From Pseudomonas sp. (GTDB lineage: Bacteria > Pseudomonadota > Gammaproteobacteria > Pseudomonadales > Pseudomonadaceae): 64,000 bases of DNA. This document shows, in pieces, positions 8,668 through 17,786 of this stretch; within the stretch, counting starts at the first letter, position 1, and every line of letters begins with the position of its first letter. The translations under genes and the position numbers were made by a program. The notes below the pieces were generated by a model, which searched no databases, had not been told where the DNA came from, and saw only the letters and a list, made by a program, of their open reading frames with translations. The DNA lies in NCBI RefSeq assembly GCF_002796985.1, contig NZ_PEKX01000020.1:225197-289196 (forward strand). Reading direction: 5' to 3'.

Positions 8668-11316
8668 ATGCAAGACCTCGATCCCGTCGAAACCCAGGAA
8701 TGGCTGGACGCCCTGGAATCGGTCCTGGACCATGAAGGTGAAGACCGCGCCCATTACCTGATGACCCGCATGGGCGAGCTGGCCAGCCGGTCCGGCACCC
8801 AACTGCCTTACGCCATCACCACGCCGTACCGCAACAGCATCCCGGTTACCCACGAAGCCCGCATGCCCGGCGACCTGTTCATGGAACGCCGCATCCGCTC
8901 CCTGGTGCGCTGGAACGCCCTGGCGATGGTGATGAAGGCCAACAAGAGCGACCCGGACCTGGGCGGCCACATCTCCTCCTTCGCGTCCTCGGCAACGCTG
9001 TACGACGTTGGCTTCAACTACTTCTTCCAGGCCCCGACCGACGAACACGGCGGCGACCTGGTGTTCTTCCAGGGCCACGCCTCCCCCGGCGTCTACGCCC
9101 GCGCCTTCCTCGAAGGCCGCATCAGCGAAGACCAACTGAACAACTTCCGCCAGGAAGTGGACGGCAACGGCCTGTCCTCCTACCCGCACCCCTGGCTGAT
9201 GCCGGACTTCTGGCAGTTCCCGACCGTCTCCATGGGCCTGGGCCCGATCCAGGCGATCTACCAGGCGCGCTTCATGAAGTACCTGGAAAGCCGCGGCTTC
9301 ATCCCCGCCGGCAAGCAGAAGGTCTGGTGCTTCATGGGTGACGGCGAGTGCGACGAGCCCGAATCCCTGGGCGCAATCTCGCTGGCCGGCCGCGAGAAGC
9401 TGGACAACCTGATCTTCGTCATCAACTGCAACCTGCAACGCCTCGACGGCCCGGTTCGCGGCAACGGCAAGATCATCCAGGAACTCGAAGGCGTATTCCG
9501 TGGCGCCGAGTGGAACGTCAACAAGGTGGTCTGGGGTCGCTTCTGGGACCCGCTGTTCGCCAAGGACATCGCCGGCCTGCTGCAGCAGCGCATGGACGAG
9601 GTCATCGACGGCGAGTACCAGAACTACAAGGCCAAAGACGGCGCCTACGTGCGTGAGCACTTCTTCGGTGCGCGTCCCGAGCTGCTGGAGATGGTCAAGG
9701 ACCTCTCCGACGAGGAAGTCTGGAAACTCAACCGTGGCGGCCACGACCCCTACAAGGTCTATGCGGCCTACCACCAGGCGGTCAACCACAAGGGCCAGCC
9801 CACCGTCATCCTGGCCAAGACCATCAAGGGCTATGGCACCGGTTCCGGCGAAGCGAAGAACATCGCGCACAACGTCAAGAAGGTCGACGTCGAGTCCCTG
9901 AAGTCGTTCCGCGACAAGTTCGACATCCCGATCAAGGATGTCGACCTGGAAAACCTGCCGTTCTACCGCCCCGATGAAGGCAGCGCCGAAGCCAAGTACC
10001 TGGCTTCCCGGCGTGCCGCGCTGGGCGGCGTAATGCCGGTTCGCCGCGCCAAGAGCTTCCAGGTGCCGGTTCCCCCGCTGGAAACCCTCAAGGCCATGCT
10101 CGACGGCTCGGGCGACCGCGAAATCTCCACCACCATGGCCTTCGTGCGGATCATCTCGCAGCTGGTCAAGGACAAGGAACTCGGCCCGCGCATCGTCCCG
10201 ATCGTGCCGGACGAAGCCCGTACCTTCGGTATGGAAGGCATGTTCCGCCAGTTGGGCATCTACTCCTCCGTCGGCCAGCTGTACGAGCCGGTGGATAAGG
10301 ACCAGGTGATGTTCTACCGCGAGGACAAGAAAGGTCAGATCCTCGAGGAAGGCATCAACGAAGCCGGCGCCATGTCCAGCTGGATTGCCGCGGGCACCTC
10401 GTACTCCACGCACAACCAGCCGATGCTGCCGTTCTACATCTTCTATTCGATGTTCGGCTTCCAGCGTATCGGCGACCTGGCCTGGGCCGCTGGCGACAGC
10501 CGCGCGCACGGCTTCCTGATCGGCGGCACCGCCGGCCGTACCACCCTGAACGGTGAAGGCCTGCAGCACGAAGATGGTCACAGCCATATCCTGGCGTCGA
10601 CCATCCCGAACTGCCGCACCTACGATCCGACCTACGCCTACGAGCTGGCGGTGATCATCCGCGAAGGCTCGCGCCAGATGATCGAAGAGCAGCAGGACAT
10701 CTTCTATTACATCACCGTGATGAACGAGAACTACGTCCAGCCGGCCATGCCCAAGGGCGCCGAGGAAGGCATCATCAAGGGCATGTACCTGCTCGATGAG
10801 GACAAGAAGGCCGCCGCGCATCATGTGCAGCTGCTGGGCTCGGGCACCATCCTGCGTGAAGTCGAAGCCGCCGCGAAGATCCTCCGCGAAGACTTCGGTG
10901 TGGGCGCTGACGTCTGGTCCGTTCCGAGCTTCAACGAACTGCGCCGCGACGGTCTGGCCATCGAGCGCTGGAACCGCCTGCACCCGGGCCAGAAGCCCAA
11001 GCAGAGCTACGTCGAAGAGTGCCTCGCCGGCCGCAAGGGCCCGGTGATCGCCTCCACCGACTACATGAAGCTCTACGCCGAGCAGATCCGCCAGTGGGTT
11101 CCAAGCAAGGAGTACAAGGTGCTGGGCACCGACGGCTTCGGCCGCAGCGACAGCCGCCGCAAGCTGCGCGACTTCTTCGAAGTGGACCGTCACTGGGTGG
11201 TTCTGGCCGCGCTGGAAGCCCTGGCCGATCGCGGTGATATCGAACCCAAAGTGGTGGCCGAAGCCATCGCCAAGTTCGGCATCAACCCCGAAAAACGTAA
11301 CCCGCTGGACTGCTGA
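8668..11316 (+). CDS. aceE: Pyruvate dehydrogenase E1 component AceE
   Basis: An 882-residue homodimeric thiamine diphosphate enzyme that decarboxylates pyruvate and reductively acetylates the lipoyl domains of AceF. The ThDP motif GDGECDEPESLGAI...NLIFVINCNLQRLDGPV near residues 230-260 keeps the GDG...N metal-binding pattern. The C-terminal half contains the transketolase-like pyrimidine-binding and C-terminal domains. Length is normal for the gammaproteobacterial homodimeric E1. GGAG about 7 bases upstream supports the ATG at 8668. It is followed by aceF after 11 bases. Confidence 0.98.
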   Translation: MQDLDPVETQEWLDALESVLDHEGEDRAHYLMTRMGELASRSGTQLPYAITTPYRNSIPVTHEARMPGDLFMERRIRSLVRWNALAMVMKANKSDPDLGGHISSFASSATLYDVGFNYFFQAPTDEHGGDLVFFQGHASPGVYARAFLEGRISEDQLNNFRQEVDGNGLSSYPHPWLMPDFWQFPTVSMGLGPIQAIYQARFMKYLESRGFIPAGKQKVWCFMGDGECDEPESLGAISLAGREKLDNLIFVINCNLQRLDGPVRGNGKIIQELEGVFRGAEWNVNKVVWGRFWDPLFAKDIAGLLQQRMDEVIDGEYQNYKAKDGAYVREHFFGARPELLEMVKDLSDEEVWKLNRGGHDPYKVYAAYHQAVNHKGQPTVILAKTIKGYGTGSGEAKNIAHNVKKVDVESLKSFRDKFDIPIKDVDLENLPFYRPDEGSAEAKYLASRRAALGGVMPVRRAKSFQVPVPPLETLKAMLDGSGDREISTTMAFVRIISQLVKDKELGPRIVPIVPDEARTFGMEGMFRQLGIYSSVGQLYEPVDKDQVMFYREDKKGQILEEGINEAGAMSSWIAAGTSYSTHNQPMLPFYIFYSMFGFQRIGDLAWAAGDSRAHGFLIGGTAGRTTLNGEGLQHEDGHSHILASTIPNCRTYDPTYAYELAVIIREGSRQMIEEQQDIFYYITVMNENYVQPAMPKGAEEGIIKGMYLLDEDKKAAAHHVQLLGSGTILREVEAAAKILREDFGVGADVWSVPSFNELRRDGLAIERWNRLHPGQKPKQSYVEECLAGRKGPVIASTDYMKLYAEQIRQWVPSKEYKVLGTDGFGRSDSRRKLRDFFEVDRHWVVLAALEALADRGDIEPKVVAEAIAKFGINPEKRNPLDC

Positions 11317-11327
11317 GGAGAGGCACG

Positions 11328-12968
11328 ATGAGCGAACTGATTCGTGTACCCGACATCGGCAATGGTCAGGGTGAAGTGATCGAACTGCTGGTCAAGGTCG
11401 GCGACACCGTCGAGGCCGACCAGAGCCTGCTGACCCTGGAATCCGACAAGGCCAGCATGGAAATTCCCTCGCCCAAAGCCGGCGTGGTGAAGAGCCTGAA
11501 GGTCAAGGTGGGCGACACCCTGAAGGAAGGCGACGAGATCCTCGAGCTGGAAGTCGAAGGGGGTTCGGCCGCCGCTGAAGCGCCCAAGGCCGAAGCGCAG
11601 GCACCCGCCGCTGAAGCTCCGAAGGCAGAGGCTCCGGCCGCTGCCCCGGCTCCGGCTGCCGCACCCGCTGCTGCCGCCAGCGTCCAGGACATCCACGTCC
11701 CGGACATCGGCTCGGCCGGCAAGGCCAACGTCATCGAAGTCATGGTGAAAGCTGGCGACACGGTCGAAGCCGACCAGTCGCTGATCACCCTGGAGTCGGA
11801 CAAGGCCAGCATGGAAATCCCCTCGCCGGTTGCCGGCGTAGTGGAAAGCGTGTCGATCAAGGTCGGTGACGAAGTCGGCACCGGCGACCTGATCCTCAAG
11901 CTCAAGGTTGCAGGCGCTGCTGCCCCGGCCGCCGCAGAAGCTCCGGCTGCTGCTCCGGCTCCGGCCGCTGCGGCGCCTGCCGCCGCTCCCGCACCGGCTG
12001 CCGCTGCCAAGGCTCCGGAATCCGCTCCGGTGGGCGCGCCCAGCCGTGACGGCGCCAAGGTCCACGCAGGCCCCGCAGTGCGCATGGTCGCCCGCGAGTT
12101 CGGCGTCGAGCTGAACGAAGTCAAAGGCACCGGCCCCAAAGGCCGCATCCTCAAGGAAGACGTGCAGCTGTTCGTCAAAGAGCAACTGCAACGCGTCAAA
12201 TCCGGCGCGCCGGCTGGCGCCAGCGGTGGCGCGGGTATCCCGCCGATCCCGGAAGTCGACTTCAGCAAGTTCGGCGAAGTGGAAGAAGTGGCGATGACCC
12301 GCCTGATGCAGGTCGGCGCCGCCAACCTGCATCGCAGCTGGCTGAACGTGCCGCACGTGACCCAGTTCGACTCGGCCGACATCACCGAGATGGAAGCCTT
12401 CCGCGTGGCCCAGAAAGCCGTCGCGGAGAAGGCCGGCGTCAAGCTGACCGTGCTGCCGATCCTGCTCAAGGCCTGTGCTCACCTGCTCAAGGAAATGCCG
12501 GACTTCAACAGCTCCCTCGCCCCCAGCGGCAAGGCGCTGATCCGCAAGAAGTACGTGAACATCGGCTTCGCCGTGGACACGCCGGACGGTCTGCTGGTCC
12601 CGGTGATCAAGAACGTCGACCAGAAGAGCCTCCTGCAGCTCGCCGCCGAAGCCGCCGAACTGGCCGAGAAAGCGCGCACCAAGAAGCTCTCCGCCGACGC
12701 CATGCAGGGCGCCTGCTTCACCATCTCCAGCCTCGGCCACATTGGCGGCACCGGCTTCACGCCGATCGTCAACGCGCCGGAAGTGGCGATCCTGGGTGTC
12801 AGCAAGGCAACCATGCAGCCAGTCTGGGACGGCAAGGCCTTCCAGCCGCGCCTGATGCTGCCGCTGTCGCTGTCCTACGATCACCGCGTGATCAACGGGG
12901 CGGCTGCCGCGCGCTACACCAAGCGCCTGTCCGACCTGCTGGGGGATATCCGCACCCTGCTGCTGTGA
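11328..12968 (+). CDS. aceF: Pyruvate dehydrogenase E2 dihydrolipoyl acetyltransferase AceF
   Basis: A 546-residue core subunit of the pyruvate dehydrogenase complex. There are two N-terminal lipoyl domains, each with the lipoylation motif ESDKASMEIPSP (Lys near residues 43 and 160), joined by Ala/Pro-rich flexible linkers. A peripheral-subunit-binding domain follows (AGPAVRMVAREFGVELNEVKGT region, about 245-285), then the catalytic acetyltransferase domain ending with the active-site motif YDHRVING near residue 517. Two lipoyl domains match P. aeruginosa AceF, whereas E. coli has three. Good Shine-Dalgarno (gaggagag) before the ATG. Confidence 0.98.
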   Translation: MSELIRVPDIGNGQGEVIELLVKVGDTVEADQSLLTLESDKASMEIPSPKAGVVKSLKVKVGDTLKEGDEILELEVEGGSAAAEAPKAEAQAPAAEAPKAEAPAAAPAPAAAPAAAASVQDIHVPDIGSAGKANVIEVMVKAGDTVEADQSLITLESDKASMEIPSPVAGVVESVSIKVGDEVGTGDLILKLKVAGAAAPAAAEAPAAAPAPAAAAPAAAPAPAAAAKAPESAPVGAPSRDGAKVHAGPAVRMVAREFGVELNEVKGTGPKGRILKEDVQLFVKEQLQRVKSGAPAGASGGAGIPPIPEVDFSKFGEVEEVAMTRLMQVGAANLHRSWLNVPHVTQFDSADITEMEAFRVAQKAVAEKAGVKLTVLPILLKACAHLLKEMPDFNSSLAPSGKALIRKKYVNIGFAVDTPDGLLVPVIKNVDQKSLLQLAAEAAELAEKARTKKLSADAMQGACFTISSLGHIGGTGFTPIVNAPEVAILGVSKATMQPVWDGKAFQPRLMLPLSLSYDHRVINGAAAARYTKRLSDLLGDIRTLLL

Positions 12969-12978
12969 AGGAAATGGT

Positions 12979-13101
12979 CTACGGGCTCGCGAGCTAGAGT
13001 GGAGCAAGGCGGAAACTGAAGGAGACGCGGAGTTTGCCAAGGCAAATGAGCAGTCCGCTTCAGTTTCCAACGCAGCTCCGCCGACGCGCAGCAGACCGTA
13101 G
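12979..13101. repeat. Nested palindromic element downstream of aceF
   Basis: About 123 bases are organised as nested inverted repeats: outer ctacgg (12979-12984) with ccgtag (13096-13101), middle ggaaactgaag (13011-13021) with cttcagtttcc (13058-13068), inner gcgga/tccgc, and the central tttgcc-aa-ggcaaa (13033-13046). Short hypothetical proteins translated from this kind of sequence are, to my recollection, annotated repeatedly in Pseudomonas genomes, which suggests a dispersed non-coding repeat. The remainder of the 408-base gap between aceF and dipA contains the terminator annotated separately and no gene. Confidence 0.7.
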
Positions 13102-13177
13102 GCCGATTCCAAGTGTTGTAAGAGGGCAGGCCCCGCCTGCCCTTCCTCTCGACGAGCACGCCACGCTCGTACTCTCC

Positions 13178-13206
13178 AGCCCTGCCGGATAGCGGGGCTT
13201 CTTTTT
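13178..13206 (+). terminator. Intrinsic terminator of aceEF
   Basis: An 8-bp stem agccctgc/gcggggct (one T-G pair) with a six-base loop is followed by tcttttt. It is about 210 bases after aceF, beyond the nested palindrome. A second GC-rich hairpin without a U-run (gggcagg...cctgccc, 13124-13142) lies just upstream. Confidence 0.75.
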
Positions 13207-13376
13207 GTCCGGACCGGCGGTCACGCCCCGCTCCCGGCACCGCCTCAACTTAGCTCTGTGACGGCCGATACAGTCTTGGCTTGTCATGGCCCCGTGCCTC
13301 ATGCAAATCTTGCCAACGCCCATAGAAGTCGGGCGGGGCCATGTCCCTCGTCCAGCACCCTGGAAATCTCCCGCGC

Positions 13377-16076
13377 ATGAAGAGTCATCCCGATGCCGCC
13401 AGCCGTCAGGCGGCCGAGGTTGTCACGCCGCTTCCCGCCCCTTCGAGGCTCGGGATGCTGCGCTTCGAGCGCCTGAACGAACCCAGCTGGACCCTGCTGT
13501 TCCTCGATCCCGGCTGCGAGCGTCAGATCGGCGTGCCGGCCCAGGACCTCTGCGGCATCCTCGACGCCCCCTACGCCAGCCTGATGGAGCCCGAAGCGCG
13601 CCATCGCCTGCATGAGCAGGTGCAGCAGCAACTGCTCAAGGACGGCCGCTACCGGGTGCGCTACCTGCTCCACTCGCCGCGTGGCACGCTGAACGTGCTG
13701 GAGGTCGGCGAAAGTTTCCAGCAGCACGGCCGCCAGTTGCTCCACGGCTACCTGCTGCAGACCGAGGCGGATGAGCACGAAACCGAGCTGGACCCGCGCC
13801 TGCTCGACCTGGAAGCCCAGAACATCCGCCTGAAGATGTCCCTGGAGATGTACCAGCGCTCCCAGGACGAACACCTGCAACACCTGGTGCGCTCGCGCAC
13901 CCAGCAGAACCTCATCGTGCGCCTGGCGCGGCACCGCTACCTGTCCAGCGACCCGCTGCTCGAAGCCGCCCAACTGATCGCCCAGGCCGCCTGCGAGGCC
14001 TACGACGTGGCCCGCGCCGGCATCTGGCGCCTGCACACCGACCAACGCCTGGAAGCGGTGACCATTTACTGCCGCGACACCGACCAGTACGAAAAGCCCC
14101 AGGACATCGACGCCAGCCACTTCCCCAACTACCTCGACGCGGTCCACAGCGGTCGCGCCATCGACGCCCACAACGCCCAGCAGGACCCGCGCACCGAGGA
14201 ACTGGCCAAGCGCTACCTGCGCCCGCAGGGCATCAGCGCCATGCTCGACGCCACCATTCGCGTCGGCGGCGAAGTGGTCGGCGTGCTCTGCTTGGAACAC
14301 GTCGGCGAAGTGCGCATGTGGCAGAGCGACGAGATCGCCTTTGCCGGCGAGCTGGCCGACCAGTACGCCCAGGTGCTGATGAACCACGAGCGGCGCAATG
14401 TCTCCAGCGCCCTGCACCTGTTCCAGCGCGCCGTCGAGCAGAGCGCCAGCGCCTTCCTGCTGATCGACCGCGACGGCCTGGTGGAATACGTCAACCCGAG
14501 CTTCACCGCGATCACCCAGTACGGCGCCGACGAAGTCCGTGGCCGCCGCCTGCCGGAGCTGCCGGCGCTGGCCAACCTCAGCGAGTTGCTGTTCGACGCG
14601 CGCTCCACACTGGTCACGCAGAACAGTTGGCAGGGCGAGTTCCGCAGCCGGCGCAAGAATCTCGAACCTTACTGGGGCCAGTTGTCGCTATCCAAGGTCT
14701 ACGACGACAAGGGCGAACTGACCCACTACATCGGCATCTACGAAGACATCACCCAGAGCAAGCTGGCCCAGCAGCACATCGAGAAGCTCGCCTACCGCGA
14801 CAACCTCACCGGCCTGGCCAACCGGCACTTCTTCATCAATGCCCTGGAAGAACGCCTGCAGGTGGGCAGCGAACACTCGCTGAGCCTGCTGCTGGTGGAC
14901 ATCGACAACTTCAAGCGGATCAACGACAGCCTTGGCCACCAGACCGGCGACAAGCTGCTGTCCAACCTCGCCCGCCGCCTGCGCAGCAGCCTGAGCGACA
15001 GTGCCACCCTGGCGCGCTTCGCCAGCAACGAATTCGCCGTGCTGCTGGAAGAGTCGGTGGCCGGCCGCGGCGAAAAGGTCGCCGCGCAGATCCTCGACGT
15101 CCTGGACAAGCCACTGTTCGTCGACAACCAGCTGATCAGCATCACCGGCTCCGTCGGCATCGCCTACGCACCGCAGCACGGGCAGGACCCGCAGACCCTG
15201 ATGAAACACGCGGGCCTGGCGCTGCACAAGGCCAAGGCCAACGGCAAGCACCAGGTGCAGACCTTCACCGAGGCGATGACCGCCGAAGCCAGCTACAAGC
15301 TGTTCGTCGAGAGCAACCTGCGCCGCGCGCTGGTGCAGGACGAACTGGCGGTGCACTACCAGCCCAAGCTGTGCCTGCGCAGCGGCGCCTTGCTCGGGCT
15401 GGAAGCGCTGCTGCGCTGGCAGCACCCGGAGAAGGGCATGATCCGCCCGGACCAGTTCATCAGCGTCGCCGAGGAAACCGGGCTGATCATCCCCATCGGC
15501 AAATGGGTGATCCGCCAGGCCTGCCGCCAGGTTCGCGAGCTGGCCGCCAAGGGCCTGGGCGACCTGCACATGGCGATCAACCTGTCGCCCAAGCAGTTCA
15601 GCGACCCGGACCTGGTCGGCTCCATCGCGGCGATCCTCCATGAGGAAAGCATCCCGGCCTCGCAGCTGGAACTGGAACTCACCGAAAGCCTGCTGCTGGA
15701 CGCCACCGACGACACCCGCCAGCAACTGGAGCGCCTGAAGCACCTCGGCCTGACCCTGGCCATGGACGACTTCGGCACCGGCTACTCGTCGCTGAGCTAC
15801 CTGAAGAAATTCCCCATCGACGTGATCAAGATCGATCGCAGCTTCATCAAGGACATCCCGGACAACCAGGACGACATGGAAATCACCTCGGCGGTGATCG
15901 CCATGGCCCACAACCTCAAGTTGCAGGTGGTCGCCGAAGGCGTCGAGACCGCCGCCCAGTTGGCCTTCCTGCGGCGCAACCGCTGCGACATCGGCCAGGG
16001 CTACCTGTTCGACAAGCCCATCCCCAGCCACGACCTCTCCGCCAGCCTGCAACGCTACCCCTGCCGCCCGCACTGA
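13377..16076 (+). CDS. dipA: Cyclic-di-GMP phosphodiesterase DipA (PAS-GAF-PAS-GGDEF-EAL)
   Basis: A large cytoplasmic signalling protein, 899 residues from the ATG at 13377 (MKSHPDAASR), the length I recall for P. aeruginosa DipA; an in-frame ATG at 13341 would add 12 residues and neither start has a strong ribosome site. A PAS-like region at about 25-120 is followed by a GAF domain (about 180-340), a second PAS with PAC (about 355-480), GGDEF (about 485-645) and EAL (about 660-895). The GGDEF signature is degenerate (ASNEF), as in DipA, so no cyclase activity is expected. The EAL domain keeps EALLRW, NLSPKQF, ELTES, DDFGTGYSS, KIDRSF and AEGVE, so it should hydrolyse c-di-GMP. In P. aeruginosa DipA drives biofilm dispersion, and the gene also lies between aceF and msrA. 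Confidence 0.93.
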   Translation: MKSHPDAASRQAAEVVTPLPAPSRLGMLRFERLNEPSWTLLFLDPGCERQIGVPAQDLCGILDAPYASLMEPEARHRLHEQVQQQLLKDGRYRVRYLLHSPRGTLNVLEVGESFQQHGRQLLHGYLLQTEADEHETELDPRLLDLEAQNIRLKMSLEMYQRSQDEHLQHLVRSRTQQNLIVRLARHRYLSSDPLLEAAQLIAQAACEAYDVARAGIWRLHTDQRLEAVTIYCRDTDQYEKPQDIDASHFPNYLDAVHSGRAIDAHNAQQDPRTEELAKRYLRPQGISAMLDATIRVGGEVVGVLCLEHVGEVRMWQSDEIAFAGELADQYAQVLMNHERRNVSSALHLFQRAVEQSASAFLLIDRDGLVEYVNPSFTAITQYGADEVRGRRLPELPALANLSELLFDARSTLVTQNSWQGEFRSRRKNLEPYWGQLSLSKVYDDKGELTHYIGIYEDITQSKLAQQHIEKLAYRDNLTGLANRHFFINALEERLQVGSEHSLSLLLVDIDNFKRINDSLGHQTGDKLLSNLARRLRSSLSDSATLARFASNEFAVLLEESVAGRGEKVAAQILDVLDKPLFVDNQLISITGSVGIAYAPQHGQDPQTLMKHAGLALHKAKANGKHQVQTFTEAMTAEASYKLFVESNLRRALVQDELAVHYQPKLCLRSGALLGLEALLRWQHPEKGMIRPDQFISVAEETGLIIPIGKWVIRQACRQVRELAAKGLGDLHMAINLSPKQFSDPDLVGSIAAILHEESIPASQLELELTESLLLDATDDTRQQLERLKHLGLTLAMDDFGTGYSSLSYLKKFPIDVIKIDRSFIKDIPDNQDDMEITSAVIAMAHNLKLQVVAEGVETAAQLAFLRRNRCDIGQGYLFDKPIPSHDLSASLQRYPCRPH

Positions 16077-16176
16077 GCCGCCCTGCCGTCCCCATCCCCG
16101 CAACGAAGGCAAAACGCTGTAATCTTCGGCGAGTACCCGAGTCTATTGCCGCCCCTGTTCAGAGGAGACGAATGCC

Positions 16177-16824
16177 ATGACCCTGCGCTCGCAACTACTT
16201 GCCCACAAGCTGGAACTGCCCAGCTCCGCCCAGGCCCTGCCGGGGCGCGAAAGCCCGATGCCGGTGCCCGAAGCGCATTACGTCAATGGTCGCCCTCTGC
16301 TGGCGCCCTACCCCGCCGGCCTGCAACAGATCGTCGTCGGCCTGGGTTGTTTCTGGGGCGCCGAGCGGCGCTTCTGGCAGCAGCCGGGCGTGTGGGTCAC
16401 CGCCGTGGGTTACGCCGGCGGCTTCACGCCGAACCCGACCTACGACGAAGTCTGCTCCGGCCTGACCGGCCACAGCGAAGTGGTGCTGGTGGTGTACGAC
16501 CCGCGCGAAACCAGCATCGAGGCGCTGCTCAAGGTGTTCTGGGAATCCCACGACCCGACCCAGGGTATGCGCCAGGGCAACGACACCGGCACCCAGTACC
16601 GCTCGGTGATCTACTGGTTCGACCCGGCGCAGAAAGCCGCCATCGAGGCCAGCCGCGCCGCCTTCCAGAAGGAGCTCAGCGCCAAGGGCTACGGCGAGAT
16701 CACCACGGAAATCCGCGAAGTGCCACCGCTCTACTATGCCGAGGCCTATCACCAGCAGTACCTGGCGAAGAACCCCAACGGCTACTGCGGCCTGGGCGGC
16801 ACGGGCGTCTGCCTGCCGGCGTGA
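16177..16824 (+). CDS. msrA: Peptide methionine (S)-S-oxide reductase MsrA
   Basis: A 215-residue repair enzyme that reduces methionine-S-sulfoxide in proteins, acting in the cytosol with thioredoxin. The catalytic motif GCFWGAER is near residue 57, and the family segments GYAGG, YDEVCSG, GHSEVV and GNDTGTQYRS are all present. The C-terminal resolving-cysteine region NPNGYCGLGG...GVCLPA is complete. A strong aggaga ribosome site precedes the ATG. It follows dipA in the same direction after 100 bases. Confidence 0.97.
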   Translation: MTLRSQLLAHKLELPSSAQALPGRESPMPVPEAHYVNGRPLLAPYPAGLQQIVVGLGCFWGAERRFWQQPGVWVTAVGYAGGFTPNPTYDEVCSGLTGHSEVVLVVYDPRETSIEALLKVFWESHDPTQGMRQGNDTGTQYRSVIYWFDPAQKAAIEASRAAFQKELSAKGYGEITTEIREVPPLYYAEAYHQQYLAKNPNGYCGLGGTGVCLPA

Positions 16825-16828
16825 CTGC

Positions 16829-16862
16829 GGCCCCACCGTTCGCGCTGGCGGGCGGTGGGGCC
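16829..16862. terminator. Convergent hairpin between msrA and the next gene
   Basis: A perfect 10-bp stem ggccccaccg/cggtggggcc lies between the two convergent genes. There is no clear U-run on either strand, so termination efficiency is uncertain, but the position fits a bidirectional terminator. Confidence 0.55.
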
Positions 16863-16872
16863 AGCAATCCGG

Positions 16873-17664
16873 CTAGCCCTTGGTCGCAAGCGTAATCTTG
16901 CGGGCGATCAGATTCCCGGTCATGGCCATGTCCGGCATCACGAAGTGGATCGACAGGGCCTGCCCATCCTCGGTCGCACTGACCTGCATGGCTTGCACAA
17001 AGGTCTCGCCTTTATAGAGCTGAATGTTCAGGACACGCTCTGCCAATTGCCGCACCGAGACCCGATCGATCTCCTGGCTGCCGCTGTAGGGAACGAAGCT
17101 GCCGTCCAGTGGAGCGGTGTAGGACTCACCGTTGTCCATCGTCACACTCAGTTGCCCATTGTCGATTCGATAATGGAAAGTCGAATCCGCTGCGGACTGT
17201 TCCATGCCCTGGGCAACCCAGACACCGGAAACGGCATGCTCGCCCTTGATCGGCTCCCCCAGACGCGTCCGCTCGGAACCTTCGACAATCGACTGGTTGC
17301 TTCCCGAATAGCTGTTGTAGCGCAGCAGCTTTCCATCGCTGGAAACCGACATGATCAACGACTCGAATGCCTTGCCCGCCTTCTTCTTCTGTATGCGAAC
17401 CTGGTAATCGTTCTTCACTTGCACGGAGATGCTGTCGAACCCCTTGTACCCCTTGACCGGATGGTCCTTGCCATCCGCCTTGACCCGAATGGGCGGTGCA
17501 CAGGTCTGGCAATCGTAGTAGCCGTCACTCACCTCGAACTTGTCCAGCAGATCAGGGAAGGCCAACGGCCAATCGATACGCCAGCTACCCTCCAGGGCAC
17601 TCTCGGCCGATGCCGTCAGCGGTAGGAAGCCAGCGACCAGCATCGGCAACAGAATTCTCTTCAC
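16873..17664 (-). CDS. Secreted protein of unknown function
   Basis: A 263-residue protein I do not recognise. The start is GTG at 17664, decided by a strong GGAGG seven bases upstream and by the resulting classical signal peptide (MKRILLPMLVAGFLPLTASA, cleavage before ES). The mature part opens with GSWRIDWPLAFPDLL, has a DCQTCAPP segment with two cysteines that could form a disulfide, and is rich in beta-type sequence, suggesting a soluble periplasmic beta-sheet protein. It lies 122 bases downstream of rlmJ on the same strand and converges on msrA. No function can be assigned. Confidence 0.75.
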   Translation of the reverse strand: MKRILLPMLVAGFLPLTASAESALEGSWRIDWPLAFPDLLDKFEVSDGYYDCQTCAPPIRVKADGKDHPVKGYKGFDSISVQVKNDYQVRIQKKKAGKAFESLIMSVSSDGKLLRYNSYSGSNQSIVEGSERTRLGEPIKGEHAVSGVWVAQGMEQSAADSTFHYRIDNGQLSVTMDNGESYTAPLDGSFVPYSGSQEIDRVSVRQLAERVLNIQLYKGETFVQAMQVSATEDGQALSIHFVMPDMAMTGNLIARKITLATKG

Positions 17665-17786
17665 GCGATTACCTCCATCCGGTGACCTCGCCGGGAAGCC
17701 GGCCAGGGAAAACACCATAGGAAGCAAAAGGGAAGGACGAAAACAGGCAAAGTCGTCTTTTCAGGAGCGAAAAGACTGATCGCCCC

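Noticed and set aside
8623..11193. An 856-codon open frame antisense to aceE
   Set aside because: It is a shadow of the high-GC codon bias of aceE; its translation is rich in Val, Ala, His and Gly, without family motifs, and it lies wholly opposite a certain gene.
11190..13112. Open frame on the minus strand that includes the palindromic element (MESAYGLLRV...)
   Set aside because: It runs antisense to aceF and through a non-coding repeat; similar small hypothetical proteins in other genomes are likely annotation artefacts of the repeat.
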